Below are positions 25,497 to 33,589 of a stretch of DNA of 64,000 nucleotides, in pieces. The translations under genes and the position numbers were made by a program. This DNA comes from Spirochaetales bacterium (GTDB taxonomy: Bacteria; Spirochaetota; Spirochaetia; UBA9216): assembly GCA_016839055.1 (NCBI GenBank), contig JAEKNX010000012.1, forward strand, positions 94,869 to 158,868, in the 5' to 3' direction. The notes below the pieces were generated by a model. It was not told the DNA's origin, did not search any database, and saw only the letters and a program-made list of their open reading frames with translations. The stretch's first letter is position 1, and each line of letters opens with the position of its first letter.

Positions 25497-27209
25497 ATGG
25501 GAAAATTTATGACCATGCCCAAACTTGATATGTCAATGGAAGAGGGTGTTATCGTTGACTGGATGGTGAAAGTGGGCGATGAAATAAAGCGGGGAGACAT
25601 AGTAGTAGAGATTGAAACCGGAAAGCTGAGCCTTGAGGTTGATAACCCTACGGCTGACGGTACAGTTCTTGAAATCTATGCTGCTCCCGGCGATACTGTT
25701 ATGGTAAATGAGCCGATCATGTATATCGGAAAACCTGGAGAGACTCCTCCCTCGGTTGGGAAAAGCAATCCTGAAGTCGTTGCTGAGGAGACATCAAAAC
25801 AACAGGGGGCAAATTCGATTGAAGAAGCGGTAGCTTCTTCCGAGGCTGCCAATGCAGCCTCCTATGATCTCGCCGTTGTCGGCGGAGGCCCGGGCGGATA
25901 CGTATGCGCCATCAGGGCGGCTCAGCTTGGCGCTAGAGTTGTGATTTTTGAGAAAGACTCCTTCGGAGGGGTCTGTCTTAACCACGGATGCATTCCGACC
26001 AAGGCTCTGGTGCGTAATGCCGAAGCATGGCAGGATGTACTGAACTCTGAAGCTATGGGCATCAGTCTGTCTAATCCCTCTTTTGACTGGAAGAAGATTA
26101 TAGGCCGGAAAGACAGGGTTGTTCACACCCTCGTCAGCGGTGTAGAAGGCCTTCTAAAGAAGAACAAGGTGGAAATAGTAAAATCTGAAGCTCAGGTAGG
26201 TGCAGGCGGAAAGATTACATCAGGCGGAAAGACCTACTCTGCCGCTAAGGTTGTGCTGGCAACCGGAACTAAACCCCTCGAGATTCCTTTCGAAAACGAT
26301 GGAAGCATGAAGGTTTACAATTCAGCCGAGCTTCTTTCGATAGACAAGCTTCCGAAATCAATTGTGATAGTCGGCGGCGGGGTAATCGGTGTTGAAATGG
26401 CATCAATCTACTCAGCATTCGGCGTTCAGGTTACAATAGTTGAGATGCTCGAGCGTATCATAGCGATGGCGGATGCCGAGGTTGCCGAGCTTCTTGCAGC
26501 CGAACTAAGGAAGAGCGGCGTTGAAATTAAAACATCCTCAGGCTTCAAGGCTGTTAAGGATGGCAGGGTTCTCCTTTCAAATGGCGATGCAATCGCGGCG
26601 GAAGCCCTTCTAATCGCTGTCGGCCGAAAACCTGTCACAGGCGGTCTCACGGCTGACGCCGGTGTTTCGCTTAATGAGAAAGGCTGGATAGAAACTGATG
26701 ATAACTTAAAAACATCTGCCGATAATATCTACGCCATTGGAGACATTACCGGAAGAATCCAGCTTGCACACGTTGCAAGCGCTCAGGGGCTTCAAGTTGC
26801 CGAGAGTCTCTTCGGCGGCAAGAGTAAAAGGGGCAACTATAATGCCGTTCCGTCCTGTATTTTTACAAAGCCGGAAATTGCATGGGCGGGAATGACTGAA
26901 GTTGAGGCTAAGGCCAAAGGGCTGCAGGTCAAGGTCGGTAAGTTTCCTTTCAAGGCAATAGGCAAGGCTCTTGCTTACGGCGAGACCGAAGGTTTTGTTA
27001 AGGTTATAGTAGATGAGCGATGGGACGAGATTATAGGTGTGCATATTATCGGACCCCATGCCTCGGATCTGATTGCCGAGGCAGGGGCTGCAATACATCT
27101 TGAGTCTACTGCACAAGAGCTCGCGCGCGCTGTTCACGCACATCCGACATTTGCTGAGGCAGTGATGGAAGCATGTGAGGCTGTCCACGGCAAAGCAATA
27201 CATTTTTAG
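25497..27209 (+). CDS. Dihydrolipoyl dehydrogenase E3 with N-terminal lipoyl domain
   Basis: A 570-residue fusion. Residues 1-80 are a lipoyl domain (MPKLDMSMEEGVIVDW and the lipoylated lysine in ETGKLSLE, about residue 43). A flexible Ala/Ser/Glu-rich linker (about 85-120) leads to a full flavoprotein: FAD motif GGGPGGYVCA, redox cysteines in GGVCLNHGCIPTK, NAD motif GGGVIGVEMAS, AIGDITGR, and the C-terminal HAHPTFAEAVMEA with the His-Glu pair. E3 reoxidises dihydrolipoamide and reduces NAD. As E2 has no lipoyl domain, this arm must be the swinging carrier for the whole complex. Lipoyl-E3 fusions are known in some acetoin and pyruvate complexes. Confidence 0.94.
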   Translation: MGKFMTMPKLDMSMEEGVIVDWMVKVGDEIKRGDIVVEIETGKLSLEVDNPTADGTVLEIYAAPGDTVMVNEPIMYIGKPGETPPSVGKSNPEVVAEETSKQQGANSIEEAVASSEAANAASYDLAVVGGGPGGYVCAIRAAQLGARVVIFEKDSFGGVCLNHGCIPTKALVRNAEAWQDVLNSEAMGISLSNPSFDWKKIIGRKDRVVHTLVSGVEGLLKKNKVEIVKSEAQVGAGGKITSGGKTYSAAKVVLATGTKPLEIPFENDGSMKVYNSAELLSIDKLPKSIVIVGGGVIGVEMASIYSAFGVQVTIVEMLERIIAMADAEVAELLAAELRKSGVEIKTSSGFKAVKDGRVLLSNGDAIAAEALLIAVGRKPVTGGLTADAGVSLNEKGWIETDDNLKTSADNIYAIGDITGRIQLAHVASAQGLQVAESLFGGKSKRGNYNAVPSCIFTKPEIAWAGMTEVEAKAKGLQVKVGKFPFKAIGKALAYGETEGFVKVIVDERWDEIIGVHIIGPHASDLIAEAGAAIHLESTAQELARAVHAHPTFAEAVMEACEAVHGKAIHF

Positions 27210-27221
27210 TAAGGGGGAGAT

Positions 27222-27995
27222 ATGGAATTGAGCAACGTGAAATACGAGGTTAAGGGCACAACAGCCTATGTGACTGTAAACAGACCGAAGGCGCTTAACG
27301 CTCTTAATATCGATGTGATAGCAGAACTGAAAAGAGCCTTTGAGGCGATTGAATCCGATGATGCCGTAACAGGAGTCATTCTATCCGGGGAGGGCGAGAA
27401 AGCCTTCGTCGCCGGCGCGGATATCGCGCAGATGAAAGAGTACTCAGCACTCGAGGCAAGAGCAATGGCTACAGCCGCTCATTCGGTTATGAATTCCATC
27501 GAGGAATGTACAAAACCGGTAATAGCGGCTGTGAACGGCTTTGCCCTGGGCGGCGGATGTGAGCTTGCCATGGCATGCGACATCAGGATTGCCTCTGAGA
27601 CTGCAAGAATGGGCCAGCCCGAGGTCAACCTCGGAATTATTCCCGGCTTCGGCGGAACACAGCGGCTGCCGCGTCTTGTCGGCAAGGGAATGGCGAAATA
27701 CCTGATAATGACAGCCGAGATGATCGACGCGGCCGAGGCGTACCGGATAGGCCTAGTGCAGAAGGTTACAGCTCCCGGAGAGCTGATAGCGGAATGCGAA
27801 AAGGTTCTTGCAACAATCAATAAGAAGGGCCCTTTCGCAATTAAGCTTGCGAAAAAGGCTATCAATAATGGAATGCAGGCCGACCAGAGTTCGGCATTAA
27901 AAAATGAGATTGAACTTTTTGCCCTGACCTTTGCGACGGACGAACAGGAAGAAGGAATGGCTGCTTTTCTCGAGAAGAGAGCTGCTGAATTTTAA
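27222..27995 (+). CDS. Enoyl-CoA hydratase (crotonase type)
   Basis: A 257-residue crotonase-fold enzyme, full length. The oxyanion-hole residues appear in AFVAGADIAQM (about residue 60) and NGFALGGGCELAMACD (about 105-121). Both catalytic glutamates are present: E in GGGCELA and E in GQPEVNLGIIPGFGGTQRL (about 134-152). It would hydrate a 2-enoyl-CoA or run in reverse, dehydrating a 3-hydroxyacyl-CoA such as 3-hydroxybutyryl-CoA. It lies 12 bases after E3 behind AAGGGGGAGAT and before an acyl-CoA dehydrogenase and EtfBA, as in butyryl-CoA clusters, though thiolase and 3-hydroxyacyl-CoA dehydrogenase are not here. Confidence 0.93.
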   Translation: MELSNVKYEVKGTTAYVTVNRPKALNALNIDVIAELKRAFEAIESDDAVTGVILSGEGEKAFVAGADIAQMKEYSALEARAMATAAHSVMNSIEECTKPVIAAVNGFALGGGCELAMACDIRIASETARMGQPEVNLGIIPGFGGTQRLPRLVGKGMAKYLIMTAEMIDAAEAYRIGLVQKVTAPGELIAECEKVLATINKKGPFAIKLAKKAINNGMQADQSSALKNEIELFALTFATDEQEEGMAAFLEKRAAEF

Positions 27996-28119
27996 ATTAC
28001 ATCTAAAGTACTTCGTACTTTCTGTAATTTTAAAATTTTGAAGTTTGGAAGCTATGCTTTCAAAACTTCATTCACACTATTCGCCAGACCTTCGGTGCTA
28101 CGTTGTAGTCCGTGGCGAA
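27994..28119 (+). repeat. Triple-hairpin intergenic element (copy before acyl-CoA dehydrogenase)
   Basis: Three stems in series. First: AAATTACA/TGTAATTT outside AAAGTAC/GTACTTT (27994-28030). Second: TGAAGTTT with GGAAGC/GCTTTC and AAACTTCA (28039-28070). Third: TTCGCCA/TGGCGAA around CTAC/GTAG (28080-28119). The inner block ATCTAAAGTACTTCGTACTT is identical to that in the element at 44799, while the outer stems differ and still pair. The next gene's ribosome site follows at once. Confidence 0.8.
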
Positions 28120-28141
28120 AACTGAATTAAAGGGAGATAGG

Positions 28142-29299
28142 ATGATTGATTTTACATTTACAGAAGACCAGGACATGCTTAAGACAGCTTTCAGGGAATT
28201 TATTGAGGCTGAGATAGCCCCGAATGCGGCAAAATGGGATGAACAAGACCTCTGTCCAGTAGAACTGTGGCCTAGGATGGGGGAAATTGGAATGCTCGGA
28301 ATATTTATTCCGGAAGAATACGGCGGGGCAGGACTTGGGCATATAGAAAGAATCATGGTTATCGAAGAGATTGCCAGATACAGTGCAGGTCTTGCCATCG
28401 CTGTTTTTACCCACCATCTCGCCATGGGAGCCATTCTTGACGGCGCAAGCGAAGAACAGAAAAAGAAATATCTTCCTGAGCTCTGCGCGGGAACAAAAAT
28501 ATGCGGTCTGGCGGTTACCGAGCCCGGCGGCGGATCTGACTTTACCGGACAGAAGACAACCGGAGTAAAAGACGGCGATAACTGGGTAATTAACGGCCGT
28601 AAATGTTTTATTACAAACGGCGGACCCGCTGATATTACTGTTGTAACAGCGGTAACAGGCCAGGATGACCGAGGCAGAAACCAGCTCTCCTGCTTTCTCT
28701 TTGAGAAGGGCGATGAGGGTTTCGGGCCCGGCAGGAAAGAGCACAAGATGGGGCTTCGTGGAAGCTGGACCGGCGATGTTATTATGGATGAAGTAAAGGT
28801 AAGTGCTGACCGGCTCATCGGAGCCGAGGGAGCGGGCGCAGGTCTGGGAATGAAGCAGATTGGTGAAATAGGACGTGCGTCAATGTCAGCCATCGGCCTT
28901 GGAATAATGAGGGGAAGCCTTGAGGAGTCAATCAAGTTTGCAAATGAAAGAATTCTTTACGGCAAACCCATCAGTAAATTACAGGCTATTCAGTTTCATA
29001 TCGCGGAAATTAGGACATGGTATGAAGCCGCCAGATTACTTACCTACAGAGCTGCGTCACTTAAGGATAAGGGTGTAAGTGCCATTACTGAGTTTGCGCT
29101 TGCAAAGTATTTTTCAGTGGATATGGCCGTCAAGGCATCACAGAACGCAATTGAACTAATGGGCGGTTACGGGGTAATGACTGAATATCCTGTTGAAAGA
29201 TTTCATCGGGATGCTCTTGCCAGTATTTCTTCCGGCGGAACAACCGAGATTCAGAAACTGATAATTGCAGGCGATACGCTCAGGTCTTTTAAGGCATAG
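28142..29299 (+). CDS. Acyl-CoA dehydrogenase
   Basis: A 385-residue flavin dehydrogenase that introduces or (with Etf) reduces the 2,3 double bond of an acyl-CoA. Seen: GGAGLGHIERIMVIEE, FAD/substrate loops CGLAVTEPGGGSDF and NGRKCFITNGG, and the C-terminal MGGYGVMTEYPVERFHRD. The usual short-chain catalytic Glu in the EGT loop is replaced here: the sequence reads SSGGTTEIQK. In the isovaleryl-type position (before RASMSAIGLG) there is also Gly directly before Arg, with Glu two residues earlier. The base is therefore unclear. Start at ATG 28142 after GGGAGATAGG. The neighbours EtfBA are its electron partners. Confidence 0.9.
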   Translation: MIDFTFTEDQDMLKTAFREFIEAEIAPNAAKWDEQDLCPVELWPRMGEIGMLGIFIPEEYGGAGLGHIERIMVIEEIARYSAGLAIAVFTHHLAMGAILDGASEEQKKKYLPELCAGTKICGLAVTEPGGGSDFTGQKTTGVKDGDNWVINGRKCFITNGGPADITVVTAVTGQDDRGRNQLSCFLFEKGDEGFGPGRKEHKMGLRGSWTGDVIMDEVKVSADRLIGAEGAGAGLGMKQIGEIGRASMSAIGLGIMRGSLEESIKFANERILYGKPISKLQAIQFHIAEIRTWYEAARLLTYRAASLKDKGVSAITEFALAKYFSVDMAVKASQNAIELMGGYGVMTEYPVERFHRDALASISSGGTTEIQKLIIAGDTLRSFKA

Positions 29300-29307
29300 C
29301 CGAGAGG

Positions 29308-29400
29308 AATGATAAAAATACCTCCATGCATTTTTATCATTTTGGAGTTTGTAAGCAAAGCTTCCAAACTCCACCTCTGGAACCTGCCTTCCATAGCAGG
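29308..29400 (+). repeat. Triple-hairpin intergenic element (copy before etfB)
   Basis: Three stems: AATGATAAAAAT/ATTTTTATCATT (29308-29341), GGAGTTTG/CAAACTCC with inner AAGC/GCTT (29344-29372), and CCTGC/GCAGG (29383-29400). It starts with the same GAGGAATGATAAAAA as the element at 44799, and its middle stem has the GnAGTTT/AAACTnC form of the other copies. It ends 20 bases before etfB, whose AGGAG follows directly. Confidence 0.8.
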
Positions 29401-29420
29401 AATTTCTTATAGGAGTTTAC

Positions 29421-30266
29421 ATGAATATTGGCGTATTGGTTAAACCTGTTCCGGATCCGGAACAGTATAATACTATAACTATTGATCCGCAGACCAAGAG
29501 GCTGAACAGGGAAGGGGTTCCGTCAATCGTGAACCCCGCCGATAAATGCGCAATTGAAGAGGCGCTGCGCTTGAAAGAGAAGTTCGGCGGAAAGGTTGTA
29601 GTTTTCGGCATGGCTCCGCCTGACGGACGTGAGAAGCTGCTTGAGTGCCTTGCGATGGGCGCCGATGAAGCAGTCCTTGTAAGCGACAGGGCCTTTGGCG
29701 GGGCTGATACCCTTGCCACTTCATATACCCTGGTTAAGGCGCTTGAAAAGAAGGCTGCCGAAGGCGGCTCTTTCGATCTGATTCTCGCTGGTAATGAGAG
29801 TGCTGACGGGGCAACAGGCCATGTTCCCGCGCAGGTGGGTGAACAGATAGGTTATAATCACCTCAGCGGCATTGTTAAGATAGAATCAGGCAGCGAATCA
29901 GAGCCTTCCACCCTAACCGTGTTTCAGAAGTATGAGAACGGCAAGAATGAATTTACCATTAAGCTGCCCGCCGTAATCGGTGTTTCAAGAGACATCAATA
30001 AACCTCGCTACACGTCCGCTATGGGTGTTATCAAGGCGAAGAAGAAGCCTTTTGACATCTATGACACGATAAATCTTGAGCACGACAAAGAGCGTATTGG
30101 ACTTGCTGGTTCACCGACCAAGGCCGGAGCCATCTTTTCTCCTGATACAAGGCGGAAGAGCGAAGAGCTTTCCGGCAGTCCTGAAGAAATTGCCGAAGAG
30201 CTTGTTAAGCGGATAAAGGCAACAGGCGCTGTTATTGTTTCAGGAGGCGGATGTCATGAGAGATAA
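29421..30266 (+). CDS. etfB: Electron transfer flavoprotein beta subunit
   Basis: The small subunit of Etf, 281 residues. It shows the family opening NIGVLVKPVPDPEQYN, NPADKCAIEEALRLKE, and the signature LILAGNESADGATGHVPAQVGEQ (positions about 112-134; the domain II nucleotide loop). The length and the DGATG loop agree with clostridial-type EtfB, some of which bifurcate electrons to ferredoxin. It starts after AGGAGTTTAC and overlaps etfA by 11 bases. Etf would accept electrons from, or deliver them to, the acyl-CoA dehydrogenase encoded just upstream. Confidence 0.95.
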   Translation: MNIGVLVKPVPDPEQYNTITIDPQTKRLNREGVPSIVNPADKCAIEEALRLKEKFGGKVVVFGMAPPDGREKLLECLAMGADEAVLVSDRAFGGADTLATSYTLVKALEKKAAEGGSFDLILAGNESADGATGHVPAQVGEQIGYNHLSGIVKIESGSESEPSTLTVFQKYENGKNEFTIKLPAVIGVSRDINKPRYTSAMGVIKAKKKPFDIYDTINLEHDKERIGLAGSPTKAGAIFSPDTRRKSEELSGSPEEIAEELVKRIKATGAVIVSGGGCHER

Positions 30267-31266
30267 AAAGATCTTTATTTACGCTGAAGACGACTGCGGA
30301 AAAGTGAATAGCGCTTATTTTGAGCTGCTTTCGAAGGCCTGTGAGATAAATAAGACTATCGAGGCTCAGGACGGCGCGCCGGCCGAGCTTTGCGCTGTAG
30401 CTGTCGGAGCTGCCGGAGAAGAGGCAATGAAGAGTCTTGTAGACTCCGGTGCTGATGTTGTTTACAACATCAAGGGCAGTAAACTTGATGTTTACAACCC
30501 TTCAGTTTTTTCAGAAGCTTTAACCCAGCTATGCAAGGCTGAGGTTCCCTATATCTTTCTGTTCGGCTCAACGGCGCAGGGTACTGAAATTGCTCCAACT
30601 CTCGGAGTAAAGCTTCATACCGGCGTCGCGGCTCACTGTGTCGATCTGCGGATTGATGGCGAAGGTGCATTCGTTCAGGACGTTCCGGCATTCGGTGGAA
30701 AGGTTATCGGTGAAATTATAACGCCCGATACTCTTCCTCAGATTGCGACCGTCAAACCAGGTCTGTTTCAGGTCACAAAACTACCATCGAAGGCGGCCAA
30801 GATCGTAAGCTTTCAGCCGATTCTTGATGAGGTTGAAAGCGGCGGAATTGTCCTTAAGGAAGTTCATATTAAAAAAAGAAACAGCCTGCCGGTTGATAAG
30901 GCCGAGGTCATAATCTGCGGCGGGTTCGGAATGGGCTGTGATGAGAACTGGGAACTTCTTGAGAAGGTCGCAAATTATTTTGAGAAATCGGCCGTAGGTT
31001 GTACAAGACCGGCTCTCGATGAGGACTGGGCTGTTGACGAGGGAACGATGATCGGCACAAGCGGCAAGACTGTCAGGCCTAAACTCTACATCGGCGCGGG
31101 TATCTCGGGGGCAATGCACCACGTCTGTGGTATCAGTGATTCAGATTTTATAATAAGTATCAACAAAGATGAGAATGCGGAGATCTTTAAGACTTCGGAT
31201 CTTAAAATTGTAGGTGATGCCGTGAGAATTCTGACGGCTCTCGAAAAGAGGCTTTCGAAAGAATAA
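30256..31266 (+). CDS. etfA: Electron transfer flavoprotein alpha subunit
   Basis: The FAD-binding large subunit of Etf, 336 residues. The C-terminal FAD domain is intact: VICGGFGMGCDENWELLEK, GCTRPALDEDW, GTSGKTVRPKLYIGAGISGA and the terminal SINKDENAEIF (about residues 215-310). The N-terminus is short and has no ferredoxin domain. ATG at 30256 follows GGAGGCGGATGTC. It is the last gene of the eight-gene unit; a 13-bp stem follows five bases after the stop. GCTRPALDE replaces the usual GxSRPxVD, a small change also known in clostridial proteins. Confidence 0.95.
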   Translation: MRDKKIFIYAEDDCGKVNSAYFELLSKACEINKTIEAQDGAPAELCAVAVGAAGEEAMKSLVDSGADVVYNIKGSKLDVYNPSVFSEALTQLCKAEVPYIFLFGSTAQGTEIAPTLGVKLHTGVAAHCVDLRIDGEGAFVQDVPAFGGKVIGEIITPDTLPQIATVKPGLFQVTKLPSKAAKIVSFQPILDEVESGGIVLKEVHIKKRNSLPVDKAEVIICGGFGMGCDENWELLEKVANYFEKSAVGCTRPALDEDWAVDEGTMIGTSGKTVRPKLYIGAGISGAMHHVCGISDSDFIISINKDENAEIFKTSDLKIVGDAVRILTALEKRLSKE

Positions 31267-31270
31267 ACGG

Positions 31271-31307
31271 AATCTCCAATAAAAGAAATGAGACTTTATT
31301 GGAGATT
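31271..31307 (+). terminator. 13-bp stem after etfA
   Basis: AATCTCCAATAAA and TTTATTGGAGATT pair perfectly around an 11-base loop five bases after the etfA stop codon. No U-run follows, so it may be a processing or stability hairpin at the operon end. Confidence 0.55.
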
Positions 31308-31463
31308 ACCCTTCATCTGATTAAAGCTGTAAATTGACCAGTAATTCCCAATTTAATCTCCGGAAGCTCCTGAATAATCTTTAAAATGTTTAAATATCTT
31401 AACCATTCCTTTTTGCCGTGTGTTGAATAGTTTTACTTCCCGCTTCCGGGAATTAAGTGGTGT

Positions 31464-31598
31464 TGAATTTGGCTGCTTTTTTATGCCGCCGCTGGGGGCC
31501 CCGGTGCCGCCTGAGAAAAATTGAGGTCTTCCGAACCCTAGTCTGATGGTGTCGGGGGCAGCAAGGGCCGATATTCGGGGGAATTGCAGCCAAATTCA
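31464..31598. repeat. 135-bp GC-rich element with 13-bp terminal inverted repeats
   Basis: TGAATTTGGCTGC at 31464-31476 and GCAGCCAAATTCA at 31586-31598 are perfect inverted repeats bounding a GC-rich, non-coding core. The 353-bp gap 31267-31619 has no gene. The element may be a miniature transposon (MITE) or a structured RNA; I see no flanking direct repeat and no known RNA core. Confidence 0.5.
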
Positions 31599-31619
31599 GA
31601 ACTGCTGTAAATCAGCCTA

Positions 31620-32075
31620 TTATTCCGAATCATTCTCATTATCCTGAAGAAGAAACATGAATTCTTCCTCAGAGACAAGCTGCTCCCGTTCGGAGACGGT
31701 ACTTATTGCATCAAGCGTTTCTTTCAGTTCGGCCGCTGCGTCTGAGTGATCCTTCTCAATTTTTCTGAAATCTTCCGTATAATTTCTGCAATAATCTGCA
31801 AATTTGAGTCTGTCGTTCATCAGGTCGTCAAGAAGCTCGGTAAAAGAAGTTGAAACCCTTATTAAGCCTCTGATATGCTCGGGAGACTTGAGATGCACCA
31901 ACTCGGTTTTTGACGAATAGAGTTCCTTGAGGGCCTTGCTGATGAACAGCAGTTGATTTATCGTGTATTCAAGAAAAATTGAAGGGTCTATATCGATAGA
32001 ACAGCCTCTCCGCAGTGTCTTGATCATTTCCTTTAGCAGAAACGAGTCTTCTTCGTAATGAATTTTACTTCCCAT
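31620..32075 (-). CDS. Uncharacterised helical protein
   Basis: A 151-residue acidic protein predicted almost wholly helical, with long amphipathic stretches (FLEYTINQLLFISKALKELY; YCRNYTEDFRKIEKDH) and a highly acidic C-terminus (EEEFMFLLQDNENDSE). No catalytic motif, signal peptide or membrane segment is seen, and I do not recognise the family. It stands alone between the etf operon and the signalling block, on the opposite strand, with no strong ribosome site before the ATG. Codon structure looks genuine, but function is unknown. Confidence 0.55.
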   Translation of the reverse strand: MGSKIHYEEDSFLLKEMIKTLRRGCSIDIDPSIFLEYTINQLLFISKALKELYSSKTELVHLKSPEHIRGLIRVSTSFTELLDDLMNDRLKFADYCRNYTEDFRKIEKDHSDAAAELKETLDAISTVSEREQLVSEEEFMFLLQDNENDSE

Positions 32076-32494
32076 AGTACTTATATTTTCGGAATAAAGT
32101 GAGCTTCACTATAGAAAAGATGTATAGCAGCCGCTCTGAACATGATTGCAGTCATTTGCGTGGACAGCCACAGCTGTTCTCATTTACACTGCTGCTGATT
32201 TTTATCCATAGTTTGGACTAGTTGCAGCTCTTAATTGTGTCGTTTTAAAGAGATTCTGACCAACTACCGAATTTTTTAAAGACGTACAAGGGATACAACT
32301 AACAACTACAGGTTAAAAGTATAATAAGCCCAATTTAGGATTATTAGAGGTTCCCATATTTTAAAAACCAAATGACTTGATATCTTAATTATAACAAATT
32401 ATCATTTAGTTATGAAAGGAAAAGCAGCGAACATTTTTGTGCTGCTGCAAAAGATGCCCTAAAGGATCATTCATTTGACTACGAGACCCGGCTT
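32076..32494 (+). other. 419-bp intergenic region ahead of the signalling block
   Basis: No full gene is present. AAAGTATAATAAGC at about 32317 contains a TATAAT and could be a promoter. From about 32377 to 32494 the frame of the following kinase is open without any ATG and would encode a hydrophilic helix. A 15-codon frame beginning ATGAAAGGAAAAG lies at about 32412. The kinase may once have begun further upstream. Confidence 0.4.
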
Positions 32495-33589
32495 ATGAAG
32501 ATTAGCGAGGAAAAGTACCGTATTCTGGCTACTAATGTCCCGGGCATGATCTATCGTACCGGTCCGAATTGGTCAGTTGAAATCATCACAAATAGTGAGG
32601 CGGTCTGCGGTTATTCGACCGACGAATTTTATACTAAGAAAATAGACTGGCAAAGCCTTATTCATCCGGATGACAAACAAGGTGTTATGGATGGAGGGGC
32701 CGAACTTTGTATAAAACCGACATCCATTGTGCAGGATTACAGGATTATTGATAAAAACGGGAGTACACGCTGGGTGAGCGATCACAAGTGCTCGTTTTTC
32801 AAAGAAGACGGATCGTTTCGAGGCCTTGTCGGCATTGTGCTCGATAGCACGGAGCGCAAGCAGGCAGAGAATATTACTGAACGAAAGAAAATGGAAAATG
32901 AATTGAATCAGCGTACGTCGGAGCTGACTCAACTATCCTCCCGGCTGAGGAGAGCGCGTGAGAATGAGCGGGCCACGATTGCCAGAGAACTGCACGACGA
33001 GTTCGGGCAGGCACTCACGGCGGTGAAGATAAATATAGACCGTCTGGAAAGTGAATTCATGAATCAGGGGACAACGGATGCCATGAAGAGGCTGCGAGAG
33101 ACGAGTGAGCTTACGGACAGGTTGCTGGAACAGGTCAGGGATCTGGCGCTGAACCTCCGGCCAAGCATGTTGGACGACCTAGGGCTGGTGGCTGCGCTGC
33201 ACTGGTATGTAAGAGGTTTTTCACGTAGAACGGGTGTTGAATGTAAACTCCAGGTTGAGGGTCAGGAATTACTTTTGTGCGATGAAAAGCGGATAATGAT
33301 CTATCGGGCCGTACAGGAAGCTCTGACCAACGTTGCCCGGCACGCCGAGGCGAAGAGTGCCGGCATCTTACTGAGATTCGGCACCGACCTCCTGAGCGTT
33401 GAAGTGAAGGATGACGGGAAAGGCTTCGATGTAGATGAAGTATTTGGTGCTCAATATGAGAAATATCCTTTTGGACTTCTGGGAATGCGGGAGAGCACGG
33501 AAGAGCTCGGAGGAAGATGGCGCATTCAATCTATAGCGGATCAGGGGAGCAGTATCACCATAACCATCCCGCTTGGGGATCTGCAATGA
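32495..33589 (+). CDS. PAS-domain histidine kinase of the NarX/DegS (HisKA_3) type
   Basis: A cytoplasmic sensor kinase, 364 residues. A PAS_3 domain comes first (EEKYRILATNVPGMIYRT to FRGLVGIVLDSTERK, residues about 5-124), then a coiled coil, then the HisKA_3 dimerisation helix with the phospho-His in ERATIARELHDEFGQAL (about 165-181), and the HATPase with TNVARHAEAKSA, VKDDGKGFDV and FGLLGMRE. No transmembrane segment. It overlaps the downstream LuxR-type response regulator by ATGA, which makes them a cognate pair. The start lacks a Shine-Dalgarno site and the frame is open upstream, so the N-terminus is uncertain. Confidence 0.88.
   Translation: MKISEEKYRILATNVPGMIYRTGPNWSVEIITNSEAVCGYSTDEFYTKKIDWQSLIHPDDKQGVMDGGAELCIKPTSIVQDYRIIDKNGSTRWVSDHKCSFFKEDGSFRGLVGIVLDSTERKQAENITERKKMENELNQRTSELTQLSSRLRRARENERATIARELHDEFGQALTAVKINIDRLESEFMNQGTTDAMKRLRETSELTDRLLEQVRDLALNLRPSMLDDLGLVAALHWYVRGFSRRTGVECKLQVEGQELLLCDEKRIMIYRAVQEALTNVARHAEAKSAGILLRFGTDLLSVEVKDDGKGFDVDEVFGAQYEKYPFGLLGMRESTEELGGRWRIQSIADQGSSITITIPLGDLQ

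Noticed and set aside
28072..28935. 287-codon minus-strand frame opposite the acyl-CoA dehydrogenase
   Set aside because: Pro/Ser-rich shadow of a well-conserved gene; it also crosses the structured intergenic element.
31464..31598. SRP, 6S or tmRNA gene in the GC-rich element
   Set aside because: The conserved loops of these RNAs could not be found on either strand.
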